A stretch of 64,000 bases of DNA from Providencia sneebia DSM 19967 (GCF_000314895.2 NZ_CM001773.1:3574027-3638026), one strand, 5' to 3'; shown: positions 18,959 through 30,322, numbered from the stretch's first letter. Made by a program: numbers and translations. Notes: generated by a model not told the origin, from the sequence alone.

Positions 18959-19648
18959 TTAAAAACGAATAGAAAAACGGTAACCTGTACCACGAACAGT
19001 TTGTACCATCTTATCATGTCCTTGTGCTTCTAAAGCTTTACGTAGTCGACGAATATGCACATCAACAGTTCTATCTTCCACATACACATTTGCGCCCCAA
19101 ACGTGATTGAGCAATTGCTCTCGGCTATAAACCCGCTCAGGATGTGTCATGAAAAAGTGCAATAATTTATATTCTGTCGGTCCCATATCAATAGGAATTT
19201 CATGACTACTCACCCGATGCGAAGTTGGATCTAATGTTAATCCATTCATTTCAATGATGTCTTCAGCCGCCATAGGCGAAATGCGGCGTAAAATTGCTTT
19301 AACTCGCGCAACTAATTCTTTTGGTGAAAATGGTTTAATTAGGTAATCATCAGCGCCAACTTCTAGCCCTTTGACGCGGTCTTCTTCTTCACCTCTCGCG
19401 GTTAGCATCATCACTGGAACATCACGAGTTTCATTATCGCGTTTCATATGCTTAATAACTTGCAGACCAGAACCACCGGGGATCATCCAATCTAACAGAA
19501 CTAAATCAGGCAGCGGATCAACTAATTGAGCAATGGCAGAATCATAATCATCAGCTTCAATATATTGAAAACCATTCTGTTCTAGTACAAAACAAACCAT
19601 TTCGCGGATCGGTGCTTCATCTTCAACCACTAGAATGCGTCTTGCCAT
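18959..19648 (-). CDS. phoB: Phosphate regulon response regulator PhoB
   Basis: PhoB is an OmpR-class response regulator that activates the Pho regulon. The receiver domain (about 1-120) has the acidic pocket in VVEDE, the phospho-acceptor Asp in [13 protein letters not shown] and the conserved Lys in [10 protein letters not shown]. The winged-helix domain contains [19 protein letters not shown] and VRGTGYRFS. The start at 19648 ([11 protein letters not shown]) gives 229 aa, equal to E. coli, and has AGGA at the right distance. A frame extension to 19690 is not supported. A Pho box lies upstream at 19773, consistent with autoregulation. Confidence 0.97.
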   Translation of the reverse strand: MARRILVVEDEAPIREMVCFVLEQNGFQYIEADDYDSAIAQLVDPLPDLVLLDWMIPGGSGLQVIKHMKRDNETRDVPVMMLTARGEEEDRVKGLEVGADDYLIKPFSPKELVARVKAILRRISPMAAEDIIEMNGLTLDPTSHRVSSHEIPIDMGPTEYKLLHFFMTHPERVYSREQLLNHVWGANVYVEDRTVDVHIRRLRKALEAQGHDKMVQTVRGTGYRFSIRF

Positions 19649-19772
19649 GATTAATCCTATAAATAAGAAGATGTATTCATCATATCCCAAGTTATTCCAT
19701 CATTAATATTGTCCAATTTAGTGATTTCATCTTGAGTTAAATTAGGAATACAAATAAAAGTAAAAACATTAT

Positions 19773-19790
19773 GCGTCACTTTTATGACAG
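19773..19790 (-). promoter_or_regulatory. Pho box upstream of phoB
   Basis: The reverse strand reads CTGTCATAAAAGTGACGC followed by ATAATG, very close to the Pho box of E. coli phoB (CTGTCATAAATCTGACGC). A third weaker half-site TTTCATAATT precedes it. PhoB-P is expected to bind here and activate phoBR. The rest of the 391-base phoB-sbcD gap shows nothing I can name. Confidence 0.85.
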
Positions 19791-20039
19791 AATTATGAAA
19801 AATGACATTAATTGCTATTTTTCCTCTTTGATTCATTATAGCTTGTCATTTAAGTGAAATATTATTTTCACATTTCCATCATATCTTTTATTTGCGAAAT
19901 TTTGGCGAATGTAAAGCGCCTATTCTCTGTGAAATTTCCGCATCGGATGAAGGTTACGTTATACTCAGCCTTTACTATTTTTATTTCTCTATATTTGTAT
20001 ATCGATAGCAGAAATACACATTACTGGGAATGAGCATTC

Positions 20040-21260
20040 ATGCGTATTATCCATACTTCTGACTGGCATCTTGGCCAATATTTTTTCACAAAAAGCCGAG
20101 CTGCTGAGCATCAACATTTTTTGACTTGGCTAGTTGAACAAGTCAAACAATATCAAGTAAATGCGGTCATTGTTGCGGGTGATATCTTTGATACTGGCTC
20201 ACCGCCTAGCTATGCAAGAGAAATCTATAATCAATTTGTTGTCTCTTTACAACAAACTGGCTGCCAGCTTGTCATTTTAAGTGGTAATCATGATTCTGTT
20301 TCTGTTCTCAATGAAACCAGTTCTCTACTTTCTTATTTAAATACAACCGTGATCACATCAGGCACAGAGCCTCACGTAATCACATTGCAAGATGAGCAAG
20401 GTCAACCTGGCGCGCTGTTGTGTGCAATTCCCTTCTTACGCCCAAGAGATATTCAACTGAGTATTGCGGGGCAAAGCAGTGAAGAAAAGCAGCTATCGCT
20501 ACAAACAGCCATTAGTGATTATTACCAAGCTAGTTATCAATTAGCTCAGCAACAAAGAGAATTACTCAATTTAGATATTCCCATCATTGCAACGGGCCAC
20601 CTCACCGTCGTGGGTGCTGAATTGACGGACTCTGTTCGCGATATCTATATTGGGACATTAGACGCTTTTCCATCAGGCGCGTTTCCTCCCGCAGATTATA
20701 TTGCATTAGGGCATATTCATCGCCCACAAGTTATTGGTGGAAAAGCACATATTCGCTATTGTGGTTCGCCTATTGCACTCAGTTTTGATGAAGCTAATCA
20801 AGAAAAAAGTGTTTGTTTGGTTGAATTTAATGGTTGCCAAATGACACAAATAAGCCAACTCACTATTCCTACTTTCCAACGCTTATTAACCCTTAAAGGT
20901 AACCTTGACCAAATAAAACAACAGCTCCATGATCACATTCCACAATCGAGTGAGCCGCTAATTTGGTTAGATATTGAAGTCGCTTCGCAAGATTATCTCA
21001 CTGATATTCAACAGCGAATTGAAAATTTAGTGGATAATTTACCCGTTGAGGTTGTGCTACTACGCCGCGCTCGCAAAGCTTCACAACATCAACAAGCAGT
21101 GACGATTAATGAATCATTAAATGAATTAACAGTTGAAGAAGTGTTTCTGCGCCGCCTAACAGAAGAAACCATGGAAGATAAAGACAAAGAGCAACGGCTT
21201 GTGCTGTTATTCAAACAATCTTGTGATGCCTTACGTTCTGAGTTAGAGGAAAACGCATGA
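20040..21260 (+). CDS. sbcD: Exonuclease SbcCD subunit D (Mre11-like nuclease)
   Basis: SbcD is the nuclease of the SbcCD complex, which cuts hairpins and protein-blocked DNA ends. The Mre11-type phosphoesterase motifs are in order: HTSDWHLGQ (first Asp/His), [23 protein letters not shown] and [10 protein letters not shown]-terminal capping domain follows. 406 aa compares with 400 in E. coli. Its stop overlaps the start of sbcC by four bases (ATGA), so the two subunits are translationally coupled. It is divergent from phoBR as in E. coli. Confidence 0.97.
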   Translation: MRIIHTSDWHLGQYFFTKSRAAEHQHFLTWLVEQVKQYQVNAVIVAGDIFDTGSPPSYAREIYNQFVVSLQQTGCQLVILSGNHDSVSVLNETSSLLSYLNTTVITSGTEPHVITLQDEQGQPGALLCAIPFLRPRDIQLSIAGQSSEEKQLSLQTAISDYYQASYQLAQQQRELLNLDIPIIATGHLTVVGAELTDSVRDIYIGTLDAFPSGAFPPADYIALGHIHRPQVIGGKAHIRYCGSPIALSFDEANQEKSVCLVEFNGCQMTQISQLTIPTFQRLLTLKGNLDQIKQQLHDHIPQSSEPLIWLDIEVASQDYLTDIQQRIENLVDNLPVEVVLLRRARKASQHQQAVTINESLNELTVEEVFLRRLTEETMEDKDKEQRLVLLFKQSCDALRSELEENA

Positions 21261-24200
21261 AAATTTTAAGCTTACGTCTAAAAAACCTAAACTCACTTAA
21301 AGGCGAATGGAAAATAGATTTTACCCAAGAGCCTTTTGCCAGCCAAGGTTTGTTCGCCATCACCGGTCCAACTGGGGCAGGTAAAACAACCTTGCTTGAT
21401 GCCATTTGCCTCGCGTTTTATCATCAAACACCAAGATTAAAGACTATTTCGGCAAAGCAGAATGAGATAATGACTCGGCATACTAGCGAATGTCTTGCTG
21501 AAGTTGAGTTTGAAGTCAAAGGTACCGCTTATCGTGCATTCTGGAGCCAACGCCGTGCGGGCAATAAACCGACAGGAAATCTCCAACAAGCCAAAGCTGA
21601 ATTAGCATTAGTGAGTGATGGCAAAATTTTAGCCGAAAAGCTAAATGATGTCAGAGAGCAAATCATTCATATCACCGGTCTTGATTTTGCACGTTTTACT
21701 AAATCAATTTTACTGTCTCAAGGTGATTTTGCTGCCTTTCTCAATGCCAATGTAAAAGAGCGTGCTGATTTACTTGAAGAAATTACAGGTACTGAAATCT
21801 ATAGCCAAATTTCGAGTTATATTTTTCAACAACATAAACAAGTAAAAATAGATTTAGAGCTGCTTAAAAGCCGAGCACAAAGTATCCACCTATTAACAGA
21901 AGACGAATATCAAGCCCTATCAAATGAACAAACTCAGCTTCTTGAACACGAAAAACAGCTAAATTCTCAACTCAATCAATATCAACAAGCTGCTCAATGG
22001 TGGCAACGCGAGCGACAACTTACAACGCGATTACAGCAGTTGAAAGTTGAACAACAAAGTGCGGAAGAAGCCTTCCAAGCTGCAGAACCAAGCTTTAAAA
22101 AATTATCAGATAACCTTCCCGCAGAAAACTTGAGACCATTATGGTTAGATGTTGAACGCTATACAAAAATACTCAGTGAACAATCACAGAAGCAGCACGA
22201 TTTATCACAAGTTCTGGAGAACAGTTTACAAGAACTTGAGCCATTACATGCCCAAGTAGCAAAAAATAAGTATGATGAATTGCAGCATCGCACCTACATG
22301 CAGCAACAGCTAGAGATTATTGATGAGCAAGTTCGCCCATTAGAAAATGAGATTGCTAATTTAACGCAAAAAATTGTTGAAATCAGTGAAGAAAAAACGC
22401 GCTATCAATCTGAATACCAAAACAAAAAAATAGCAGTTACTAAAATACAGCAACGGCTTTCAACTGCAAAAAGTGAACTACAGCAACTTGATGTATTTTT
22501 AGAAGAAAAACAAACTGACGCATCAATTTCTCAACATATTGGTTTATGGCAACAACAAAGCCATTTGATTGATGAATTACATCAGCAAATTGCCGCTCTC
22601 ACTCAAAAACAACATAACTTAAAACAAGAGCAAACTGCGTTATTGTCAGAAGAACAACAACAAATTGATCTGAACAAGCAGACAGAATCAAGCTTAGAGC
22701 ATGATCAACAGCTCTTCTTAGGCGTTGAGAAAACATATTTAGATAGGCAACAATCCCAAGATATCACTCAACTAAATCAATCTATTGAGCAACTAAGAGC
22801 GCGCTTGCAACACGCTCAGGTATTACCTTTGTTGTTCTCTCAATGGCAAGATCTACAGAATCAAATAAAAAAACAGCAAACTCAATATGATGTATTGATA
22901 CCGTTAATCCAAAAAATTGAACATGATGCGCAAGTGACAGAAACGAAGCTTAGCCATCTTCAACCGCATCTAACTGATCTCAATGAGCGATTACAGTTAG
23001 AACAAAAGATTGTTAGCCTAGAAAAAGAGCGCCAGCAATTAGTTGCTGGAAATCCATGCCCTTTATGTGGCTCTTTATCACATCCCGCAATTGAACAATA
23101 TCAATCTATTGAACCAACTCAAACAGAGCAACGCTTGAAAACGTTGATGCAACAGGTTGATGAGCTAAAACAAATACAAATCAATCAACAAATTTCATTG
23201 CAAAAGGAAAATCAAAGACTTGATGAAAATAAGCAGCAACAAATATTGTTAGCTACACAACTCGAAACACTGAATAAAAAGTGGTTGATGGCATGTGAAC
23301 AAGCTCAAGCAAGTGAACTCACCTATGAAGAAACATTAGTCGAACAATTTATTGCCGATCTTCAGCAACAGCTATCAGCACAACAAGAAATTGTCAGCCA
23401 ATTCACAGTATTAGAACGAGAATATCAGCAACTCAAACAACAATTGCATGAAAAACAATCACAATATAAACAACAGCAATCTGCTTTATTATTGATTGCA
23501 GAACGTTTAACTCACCAAAAGCAACTATTTACCAATATGCAAAGTGAGCTAACGCATCTTAAATCACGTTTTGATGAACAATATCAACAAATTAAAAATT
23601 CTATTGCTTTATTTTCGCTGCCCTCAACAGAAAATATATCTCAATCGCTTGAGATACTCGCGTTACGTGGACAAGATTATGAATTAAAAGCGCGTACAGC
23701 TCAGGAGCTACGCCAAAAAATAGCCGTTACAGCGGCAACACTTGAAGTAGAATTGAATCAACAATCTACCTTAGAAAAGCAATATGGACATTTAGAACAA
23801 CAATTACAGAAATATCAGCAGGCTATAACGCAGAAACAAGCTGACCGTAAATTATTATTAGCAGGTGAAGCAATTGCTGATTATGTTGAAAAATTGCAGA
23901 AAAAACTGGCCGATATCACCGAACACCTACAAAAGTTAACGAATCAGGTCAATCTGAGTGAAAAAAATATTGCGTCACTCAAAGGCAGCTTAAACGAAGT
24001 CATTAGTGCAGTAAAAGTCAGCCAGCAGCAATTAACGTCAACACAGCAGCTTTTTAATGATGAACTTGCAAAAAGCCCATTTGCAACTTTACCTCTATTT
24101 TTAGAAGCATTATTAGCACCTGATGAAAAAAAGCGTCTTGAACAACTTCATCAACACTTAAGTCAAGCGCGTCTGCAATCTGAAGTTCGTTTAAAAGAAG

Positions 24201-24934
24201 CCGAGCTTGCATTGCAAGAGCATCAACAACAGCAATCTCAGGAAGCTAGCAATTCAACATTTGAACAGATACAACAGCACATTTCTGCTCTGCTTGAGGA
24301 AATAAAAACACTCAACCAACAGCAAGGGCGCATTACCAACCAACTTGATGCTGACAAGCAGCAGCGGCATCAACAACGCGACTTATTAAAAGAAATTGAA
24401 GACAAACAATTGCACTATGATGATTGGTGCTATCTTAATGATTTAATTGGATCATCTGACGGTGATAAGTTCCGCCGTTATGCGCAAGGCTTAACTTTTG
24501 ATAGTTTGATTGCGTTAGCCAATCAGCGATTAGATAAGCTGCATGGACGCTATATATTACAGCGTAATCATAGCGCTGAGTTAGAATTACAAGTCATTGA
24601 CAGCTGGCAAGCTGACACTATTCGCGATATTAAAACACTTTCTGGTGGTGAGAGCTTCTTGGTCAGCCTAGCGCTTGCACTGGCATTATCCGATATGGTG
24701 AGCAATAAGACACAATTAGAATCACTCTTTCTTGATGAAGGATTTGGTACACTTGATCCTGAAACATTAGATATTGCGCTTGATGCTTTGGAAAGTCTTA
24801 ATGCATCTGGAAAAGTCATTGGCGTCATTAGCCATGTCGAAGCGATGAAAGAAAGAATTTCGGTACAAATCCCTGTCAAAAAAATCAATGGATTTGGAAT
24901 CAGTGAATTACCGCATCAATATCGAGTTAGTTAA
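21257..24934 (+). CDS. sbcC: Exonuclease SbcCD subunit C (Rad50-like SMC ATPase)
   Basis: SbcC is the ATPase and tether of SbcCD. The N-terminal ATPase half has Walker [10 protein letters not shown] (residues 37-45) and the Q-loop [11 protein letters not shown]. Two very long glutamine-rich coiled coils (about 180-590 and 630-1060) are joined by the zinc hook CPLC (Cys601 and Cys604). The C-terminal half has the signature [15 protein letters not shown] and Walker [12 protein letters not shown]. 1225 aa is a little longer than the roughly 1050 of E. coli, the excess falling in the coiled coil. Confidence 0.97.
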   Translation: MKILSLRLKNLNSLKGEWKIDFTQEPFASQGLFAITGPTGAGKTTLLDAICLAFYHQTPRLKTISAKQNEIMTRHTSECLAEVEFEVKGTAYRAFWSQRRAGNKPTGNLQQAKAELALVSDGKILAEKLNDVREQIIHITGLDFARFTKSILLSQGDFAAFLNANVKERADLLEEITGTEIYSQISSYIFQQHKQVKIDLELLKSRAQSIHLLTEDEYQALSNEQTQLLEHEKQLNSQLNQYQQAAQWWQRERQLTTRLQQLKVEQQSAEEAFQAAEPSFKKLSDNLPAENLRPLWLDVERYTKILSEQSQKQHDLSQVLENSLQELEPLHAQVAKNKYDELQHRTYMQQQLEIIDEQVRPLENEIANLTQKIVEISEEKTRYQSEYQNKKIAVTKIQQRLSTAKSELQQLDVFLEEKQTDASISQHIGLWQQQSHLIDELHQQIAALTQKQHNLKQEQTALLSEEQQQIDLNKQTESSLEHDQQLFLGVEKTYLDRQQSQDITQLNQSIEQLRARLQHAQVLPLLFSQWQDLQNQIKKQQTQYDVLIPLIQKIEHDAQVTETKLSHLQPHLTDLNERLQLEQKIVSLEKERQQLVAGNPCPLCGSLSHPAIEQYQSIEPTQTEQRLKTLMQQVDELKQIQINQQISLQKENQRLDENKQQQILLATQLETLNKKWLMACEQAQASELTYEETLVEQFIADLQQQLSAQQEIVSQFTVLEREYQQLKQQLHEKQSQYKQQQSALLLIAERLTHQKQLFTNMQSELTHLKSRFDEQYQQIKNSIALFSLPSTENISQSLEILALRGQDYELKARTAQELRQKIAVTAATLEVELNQQSTLEKQYGHLEQQLQKYQQAITQKQADRKLLLAGEAIADYVEKLQKKLADITEHLQKLTNQVNLSEKNIASLKGSLNEVISAVKVSQQQLTSTQQLFNDELAKSPFATLPLFLEALLAPDEKKRLEQLHQHLSQARLQSEVRLKEAELALQEHQQQQSQEASNSTFEQIQQHISALLEEIKTLNQQQGRITNQLDADKQQRHQQRDLLKEIEDKQLHYDDWCYLNDLIGSSDGDKFRRYAQGLTFDSLIALANQRLDKLHGRYILQRNHSAELELQVIDSWQADTIRDIKTLSGGESFLVSLALALALSDMVSNKTQLESLFLDEGFGTLDPETLDIALDALESLNASGKVIGVISHVEAMKERISVQIPVKKINGFGISELPHQYRVS

Positions 24935-24966
24935 ACACGTAAACAAAATCAATAAACATTCTCTAT

Positions 24967-24999
24967 AACGGGCTTTTTTTAATAAAAAACTTGCCCGTT
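24967..24999 (+). terminator. Probable terminator after sbcC
   Basis: AACGGGC pairs with GCCCGTT; T7 and A6 runs inside the loop can extend the stem. It is placed 32 bases after the sbcC stop, but the external T run is weak. Confidence 0.45.
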
Positions 25000-25032
25000 T
25001 AACATTATCGAAATCAATTTGGTCAGTTAACC

Positions 25033-25401
25033 ATGTTTAAAAAAATAAAAAAGATGTTAGGCCTTATGCCAATGCCACTTGAAGAAATCAATCAGATATT
25101 GGAAAAGGCGGAACAAGGCGATGTTAATGCTCAATATAATATTGGAACAATATATGATGTAGGTGAAGGCATTCCCAAAGATACGGCTAAAGCGATTGGG
25201 TGGTATCAAAAAGCAGCGGAGCAAGGTCACGCCAAAGCTCAATATATGCTTGGCATTATGTATGAATCAGGTGACTGCTTACCTTACGATGCAGCGAAAG
25301 CGGTTGAGTGGTTTAAAAAAGCAGCAAAGAATGGTGATCAAGATGCTTTATTTCATCTAAATCATATAGATCAAGAGAACACTAAAAATTCTAAACTGTG
25401 A
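25033..25401 (+). CDS. Small Sel1-repeat protein
   Basis: A 122-aa protein with two clear Sel1-like repeats (SLR, a TPR relative): GDVNAQYNIGTIYDVGEGIP, then the AIGWYQKAAEQGHAKAQYML segment, the SGDCLPYDAAKAVEWF segment and a partial third repeat ending in DALFHL. SLR proteins serve as protein-interaction scaffolds, often in signalling or secretion. No signal peptide is evident, so it is probably cytoplasmic. The partner is unknown. It stands alone between sbcC and a convergent gene. Confidence 0.85.
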   Translation: MFKKIKKMLGLMPMPLEEINQILEKAEQGDVNAQYNIGTIYDVGEGIPKDTAKAIGWYQKAAEQGHAKAQYMLGIMYESGDCLPYDAAKAVEWFKKAAKNGDQDALFHLNHIDQENTKNSKL

Positions 25402-25481
25402 TGCACCATCCTTGGTGCTCCATTTGCTTCTGTCTAACGGATCTGCTTCCTTTCTTAATATCATATATGGCTAGCTAAGTA

Positions 25482-26765
25482 TCAAATTGCATCAAGGGCT
25501 TGTGATAACGCTTCTTGAAGATCATTCGCATTTTCTATTCCGACAGATAAACGCACTAAATTGCTATCAATACCGATTTGATTGCGCACTGATTCTTTAA
25601 TACCTGAATGTGTCGTTGAAGCAGGATGGCAAGCCAGCGATTCAGTTCCACCTAAACTGACAGCTAATTTAAATAACGCAAGATTGTCGAGGAATTTAAA
25701 GGCCTCTTCTTCATTTTCACCAACATTGATAGAGAGTGTCGAACCTGCACCCGTACATTGCGTTTGGTAAACCTGATATTCTTGGCTATCTTTTGGTAAA
25801 AATTCTGGGTAATGCACTTTTTTAACCTTTGGATGTTGATGCAGGAAATGCGCTAATTTTTGTGCATTATCATTCGCTTTTTCCATCCGCAATTGCAAAG
25901 TTTCTAAAGAGCGTCCCAGCATCCAACTTGAATGAGGATCAAGCTGAGTGCCGATAGCATTGCGCTGCGCTCGCACTTTATTCACTAATTCACGACGACC
26001 AACCACACCACCAGCAACTAAATCAGAATGACCACCGACATATTTAGTTAGTGAGTACACACTTAAATCTGCACCTAATGCTGTTGGCTTTTGGAAAACA
26101 GGGCCTAGCATGGTGTTATCACAGACAAGCAATGGTTTGGTATCTTGGCGTGTTTCCCCTATTTCTTGAGCAATTTGACTAAGTAAGTGAATGTCCACTA
26201 ACGTATTTGCAGGATTAGACGGTGTTTCAATATAGATTGCTGCAATGTTTTTGCCAGGCTCAATACCGTCAATCACTTTACGGATTGCATCACCATCGCA
26301 ACCACTTTGAAAAGGCACTGAAGTGACACCAAAACGCGCCAATGTATTTAGAAATAGCGTTTCAGTTCCACCATAAAGCGGTTGGGAATGCAGTAAAACA
26401 TCCCCCGGCTTAAGAAAAGCCATTAAACATGTCGTGATAGCTGACATGCCAGATGAAAAAAGGGCTGCACTTTCAGCACCTTCATAGAGCGCTAATCTAT
26501 CCTCAACAATTTCGCTGTTAGGATGATTGAAACGTGAATAGACTAGTCCTTGTTTTTCATTGCCCGATGTTTGTGTGCGTCCACTAACTAAATTAAAAAA
26601 ATCTTTCCCTTCCTGAGCTGTTTTAAAGACAAAGGTTGAGGTTAAAAATACAGGAGGCTTTATTGCCCCTTCAGATAATCTTGGATCATAACCATAACTC
26701 ATCATCAATGTTTCTGGTGAAAGCACGTGCCCATTTAACTCTTTTTTATAATAACTGTCTGACAT
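25482..26765 (-). CDS. PLP-dependent cystathionine gamma-synthase / methionine gamma-lyase family enzyme
   Basis: A 427-aa fold-type I PLP enzyme of the Cys/Met metabolism family. Visible are YSRFNHPNSEIVEDRLALYE (tetramer-forming PLP contact), SSGMSAI, the LYGGTETLF loop, CDNTMLGP, and the Schiff-base lysine in YSLTKYVGGHSD. At the loop where methionine gamma-lyases have Cys (LYGCT), this protein has Gly, so a plain methionine gamma-lyase call is not safe. The start at 26765 has GGAG seven bases upstream; an extended frame to 26909 would overlap the oxygenase gene. It is 46 bases downstream of the oxygenase, probably one operon. Confidence 0.85.
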   Translation of the reverse strand: MSDSYYKKELNGHVLSPETLMMSYGYDPRLSEGAIKPPVFLTSTFVFKTAQEGKDFFNLVSGRTQTSGNEKQGLVYSRFNHPNSEIVEDRLALYEGAESAALFSSGMSAITTCLMAFLKPGDVLLHSQPLYGGTETLFLNTLARFGVTSVPFQSGCDGDAIRKVIDGIEPGKNIAAIYIETPSNPANTLVDIHLLSQIAQEIGETRQDTKPLLVCDNTMLGPVFQKPTALGADLSVYSLTKYVGGHSDLVAGGVVGRRELVNKVRAQRNAIGTQLDPHSSWMLGRSLETLQLRMEKANDNAQKLAHFLHQHPKVKKVHYPEFLPKDSQEYQVYQTQCTGAGSTLSINVGENEEEAFKFLDNLALFKLAVSLGGTESLACHPASTTHSGIKESVRNQIGIDSNLVRLSVGIENANDLQEALSQALDAI

Positions 26766-26811
26766 AGTTGTACTCCGATAATAATAATCAACAACCCTTA
26801 TACAGAGTACA

Positions 26812-27846
26812 TCATAAGATGTTGCTATTCTTGACAATTTGTTCGTATTCGTCAGGATAAAACTTTTGCGTAACAGATAAATGTGAACGCAACCGCCCTT
26901 TAATGGCATTTTTTCCTAAATTAGTAAACATTGGGTTTAAAGGATCGCTATCAGGCCCTAATGCTTGCTTGGCAAGATGTTCTGGTAAAGGTAATAGTGG
27001 CACTTCTTCAGCATAAATACTTGGCGTAATAAAATAAGCAATAGAATAACGGGAAACACTATTTTGTTTTCTTACGACTTGATGAACATTCGCGCGTAAA
27101 TAACCATTTGTTGCAAGTTCAAACACTTCACCAATATTAATCACAAATGCATTCTCTAATGGTTCCACATCCACCCAACCATTATCTGTTTCAACTTGTA
27201 ATCCGCCCGTATTATCCTGCCATAATAATGTTAATAAGCCGGCATCTTTATGAGCACCAACACCTTGTTCGCCCGTATTATTATCTTCTCTAGCTGGATA
27301 ATGAATGAGTTTTAATAAATGTTGAGAAGGTTGGCCAATAATATTATCTAAACTATCTTCCGGTAATTCCAATGCGACAAGAAAGGCTTTAATTAATTTA
27401 ACAGCAATTGATCTCATATCACTTTGCCATGCCAATGCCTGTGTTTTTAATTCAGGCAAAGCATCTGGCCATTGGTTTGGACCTTGTAAATTAAACCAAA
27501 TGGGATCTTGTGCGCTAAGGGCTAAAGTGGGTAACTCTTCACCAATATCAATTTGCTCGCGATAGTCAGGCTGATTTCGCGTATTTTCCTCTGTTGATGC
27601 GGTATATCCGCGAAAATGCTTTGATTGACTCATCGCTATTTTTTCTTTTTCCGCTTTAGGTAAAGCAAAAAAACGTTTTGTCGTAGCTAATAAATTTTCT
27701 CGCTGTGTTGGTGTAATATTGTGCCCAACTAGATAAAAAAAACCAATTTCTCGGGCAATAAAACGTAATTTTTTATAAAAGTTATCTCGCGTTTTTGGAT
27801 TATCCAATTCACTAAGATCAATAATCGGCAATGAATATAATGACAT
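26812..27846 (-). CDS. Isopenicillin N synthase-like 2-oxoglutarate/Fe(II) oxygenase
   Basis: A 344-aa non-haem iron oxygenase of the isopenicillin N synthase / 2OG-Fe(II) superfamily. The N-terminal DIOX_N part (LPIIDLSELD and GFFYLVGHNI) is followed by the double-stranded beta-helix with the HxD iron ligands in GVGAHKDAGLLTLL, the distal His in RANVHQVVR and the Arg in VSRYSIAYF that usually holds the 2-oxoglutarate carboxylate. The natural substrate is not known. It is co-directional with the cystathionine gamma-synthase-like gene and divergent from a MetQ-like lipoprotein, which hints at an amino acid or sulfur compound. Confidence 0.85.
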   Translation of the reverse strand: MSLYSLPIIDLSELDNPKTRDNFYKKLRFIAREIGFFYLVGHNITPTQRENLLATTKRFFALPKAEKEKIAMSQSKHFRGYTASTEENTRNQPDYREQIDIGEELPTLALSAQDPIWFNLQGPNQWPDALPELKTQALAWQSDMRSIAVKLIKAFLVALELPEDSLDNIIGQPSQHLLKLIHYPAREDNNTGEQGVGAHKDAGLLTLLWQDNTGGLQVETDNGWVDVEPLENAFVINIGEVFELATNGYLRANVHQVVRKQNSVSRYSIAYFITPSIYAEEVPLLPLPEHLAKQALGPDSDPLNPMFTNLGKNAIKGRLRSHLSVTQKFYPDEYEQIVKNSNIL

Positions 27847-28193
27847 AATTAAACCCTATTATTTCTATTATTTAATGGATTAAAAAACATTTCATTATTA
27901 ATTAATCACGATATACACCAAGGTTATTTATCTACAATTTCATAAAACATTGGCTATATATTAAATTTTTAACCTGATGATTTAATAACCATGAAGAATA
28001 AATTCACAGTGAGACAATTAAACCCCATATTAGTAAAATACTTAAAATAATATAAAACTATATCGATATAACCATTTAAGTTTAATCAACACTTTGCATA
28101 TAACTAAATACTCTTTTTATTGACCAAATGTTATTTCAAAAATAGTTATTTAATCTGATTAGATAATAACAACAAATTTTTGAGGATTTAAAA
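27847..28193. other. Divergent promoter region between oxygenase and MetQ-like genes
   Basis: A 347-base AT-rich stretch that should hold promoters for both directions. I saw no MetJ box (repeats of AGACGTCT) and no strong palindrome. A GAGG ribosome-binding site precedes the rightward gene. Confidence 0.5.
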
Positions 28194-29066
28194 ATGAAAA
28201 AAATAATAACATCGCTACTTGTCCTTTCTGTTTTTGTGATCAGTGCTTGTTCTCAAGACGATAAACCACAACAACCACAACAAACTTCCAATACCAGCCA
28301 GCAAGGTAGGCATAAAATTATTATTGGTAGTCATGGTAGTGATTCTGATATCTGGAAATTTATTGCTCAATCCCAAGCCACTAAAGAGGCGGGATTGGAT
28401 ATTGATGTTAAAATTATAGATGATGGCGTCACGTTAAACATTGCTACAATTGATGGTGATGTTGATGTAAATGCCTTTCAATCATGGGGATTTTTAAAAG
28501 ATTTTAACCAAAGTCATCAAAATCAATTAACTGCAATTACAACCACTTATTTCGAACCCATGGCTATTTATTCATCGAAATATAAAACACTTGAACAACT
28601 CCCCAATAATGGAGCATTAGTGGCTATTCCAAATGATTCAGCAAATCATGCACGCGCACTATTATTATTGCAAAAATCGAAATTAATCACGCTTAAGCCT
28701 GACTTTAATCAGGCGACAGGTTCAGTCAATGACATTATTGATAACCCCAAAAATTTAAAATTTAGACAAATTAAATATGCCCATGGACCAAGAGCATTAC
28801 CCGATGTTGATATTGCAGTTATTGGTAATACAGCCGCACAAGAAGGTGGATTAAATGCTTTAACAGATTCTTTATTTAGAGAACAAAATGATGAAAGTAT
28901 TAACGATAAAATTAATGTTCTTGTCGTCAAATCTACCAATAAAGATAATCCAGCCTTTAATAAATTAGGTGAGTTATACCACACAGAAGCCGTCAAAAAT
29001 TATATTCAAGATAATTTTGGCGGAACGAAAATCCAAATCGTTAAACCCCTTTCTGAACTTCATTAA
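28194..29066 (+). CDS. MetQ/NlpA-family substrate-binding lipoprotein (orphan)
   Basis: A 290-aa lipoprotein with the signal MKKIITSLLVLSVFVISAC and lipid-modified Cys19, followed by a Gln/Ser-rich linker. The mature domain matches the MetQ/NlpA family: KIIIGSHGSDSDIWKFIA, VNAFQSWGFLKDFN, ALVAIPNDSANHARALLLLQ and AVIGNTAAQEGGLN. These proteins bind methionine or related compounds for an ABC importer. No metN or metI lies next to it, so it must use a transporter encoded elsewhere or act as a spare binding protein. It is divergent from the PLP/oxygenase pair. Confidence 0.88.
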   Translation: MKKIITSLLVLSVFVISACSQDDKPQQPQQTSNTSQQGRHKIIIGSHGSDSDIWKFIAQSQATKEAGLDIDVKIIDDGVTLNIATIDGDVDVNAFQSWGFLKDFNQSHQNQLTAITTTYFEPMAIYSSKYKTLEQLPNNGALVAIPNDSANHARALLLLQKSKLITLKPDFNQATGSVNDIIDNPKNLKFRQIKYAHGPRALPDVDIAVIGNTAAQEGGLNALTDSLFREQNDESINDKINVLVVKSTNKDNPAFNKLGELYHTEAVKNYIQDNFGGTKIQIVKPLSELH

Positions 29067-29074
29067 ATTTTCAG

Positions 29075-29114
29075 GATGATAGCGGCAATACGCTTTGTCG
29101 CTATCGCCATCATC
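29075..29114 (+). terminator. Probable terminator after the MetQ-like gene
   Basis: GATAGCG pairs with CGCTATC, extended by GATG/CATC with a small bulge, 8 bases after the stop codon. The T tail is weak (TTATTAAAAA). The remaining bases of the gap to 29378 show only AT-rich sequence. Confidence 0.5.
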
Positions 29115-29377
29115 TTATTAAAAATAATTCAATATGAGTAACTTCATTGATAAAAAATGAGCTATCTCATGCGAAAAATAAACGCACAATAAAAATAACC
29201 ATTTGATTTATCATAGAAATAATAAACTTTTTTCTTTATCCAAAAATTTGAATCTTATGGTTAAATTTTTTTCTATGATTTTTATGCTAGCAAGTTATAG
29301 TAATAACCAATGAATAAATAACGGCGTCTGAAATTTTAATAAAATGCCGTGTGCTTAAAAATAGCTAGGAGACTCAC

Positions 29378-29977
29378 ATGTCAAACGCATTTATCGAAAT
29401 GATTAAAAATCGTCGTACTATTTATGATCTCGGCAATAAATTACCTGTTTCTCATGAACACATTATAAATTTAGTCAAAGAAGCCGTTAAACACTCACCT
29501 TCATCTTTTAACTCACAAACATCACGTGTTGTTATTTTATTTGGTGATGAACATAAAAAATTGTGGGAAACAACAAAAGAGACGCTGAGAAAAATCGTTC
29601 CTGCTGAAGCATTTAGCGGTACTGAGAAAAAAATTGATAGCTTTAGCGCTGGTGCTGGCTCAATCTTATTCTTTGAAGATATGTCCGTAGTTAAAGGCTT
29701 ACAAGAACAGTTCCCTTTGTATGCAGATAATTTCCCTATCTGGTCAGAACAAGCAAGCGGTATTGCTCAATTCGCTGTCTGGACAGCATTAGCACAAGAG
29801 CAAGTAGGAGCTTCATTACAACACTACAACCCGCTGATTGATAACTTCGTACAAAAAGAGTGGGGAACCCCTGATAGCTGGGTTTTACGCGCGCAAATGG
29901 TCTTTGGTTCAATTAATTCACCAGCAGGTGATAAAGACTTTATGGATGATGAAGTTCGTTTCAAAATCTTCAAATAA
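29378..29977 (+). CDS. Nitroreductase-family oxidoreductase
   Basis: A 199-aa FMN-dependent enzyme of the nitroreductase superfamily, resembling the Hbn1/Frm2-like branch. Typical features are the N-terminal NRRTIYDLGNKLPVS, the FMN-contacting KHSPSSFNSQTSRVVIL, and the LQHYNPLIDNFV and SWVLRAQMVFG segments. These enzymes reduce nitro compounds, quinones or unsaturated fatty acids with NAD(P)H; the physiological substrate here is unknown. It is a single gene with TAGGAG before the ATG. Confidence 0.9.
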   Translation: MSNAFIEMIKNRRTIYDLGNKLPVSHEHIINLVKEAVKHSPSSFNSQTSRVVILFGDEHKKLWETTKETLRKIVPAEAFSGTEKKIDSFSAGAGSILFFEDMSVVKGLQEQFPLYADNFPIWSEQASGIAQFAVWTALAQEQVGASLQHYNPLIDNFVQKEWGTPDSWVLRAQMVFGSINSPAGDKDFMDDEVRFKIFK

Positions 29978-30000
29978 ATTATCCTCTTGAAGCAAGTATA

Positions 30001-30037
30001 TTTCCCTCTACTCTTATGTATAAAGAAGTAGAGGGAA
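30001..30037. terminator. Strong stem-loop after the nitroreductase gene
   Basis: TTTCCCTCTACT pairs perfectly with AGTAGAGGGAAA (12 pairs) 23 bases after the stop codon. The 3' tail is AATTT instead of a pure T run, so it is a probable but imperfect terminator. Confidence 0.6.
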
Positions 30038-30322
30038 AATTTAAATGTGTTTTTTCAGTGTAATATCCTACCCAAACCCCACTTCTCATACACATCAAAT
30101 TAATTGTAAATGAACACAATTAAACACTACACTTTTTTAACAAATTACATCATATTAAGTAACATAGAATTGTTAAGTAAATATTAAGTTAAATATTAAA
30201 TATGATTATTAAAAAATAAACTTAATTTGCGCTGCATATAATTCAACCAATTGTTATATAAAATAAAAACTCGCTGATTTCTTAATATTTGTCATATATT
30301 TTACATGTATCTGAACTATACT

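Noticed and set aside
27847..28193. MetJ boxes in front of the MetQ-like gene
   Set aside because: No AGACGTCT-like tandem found on either strand.
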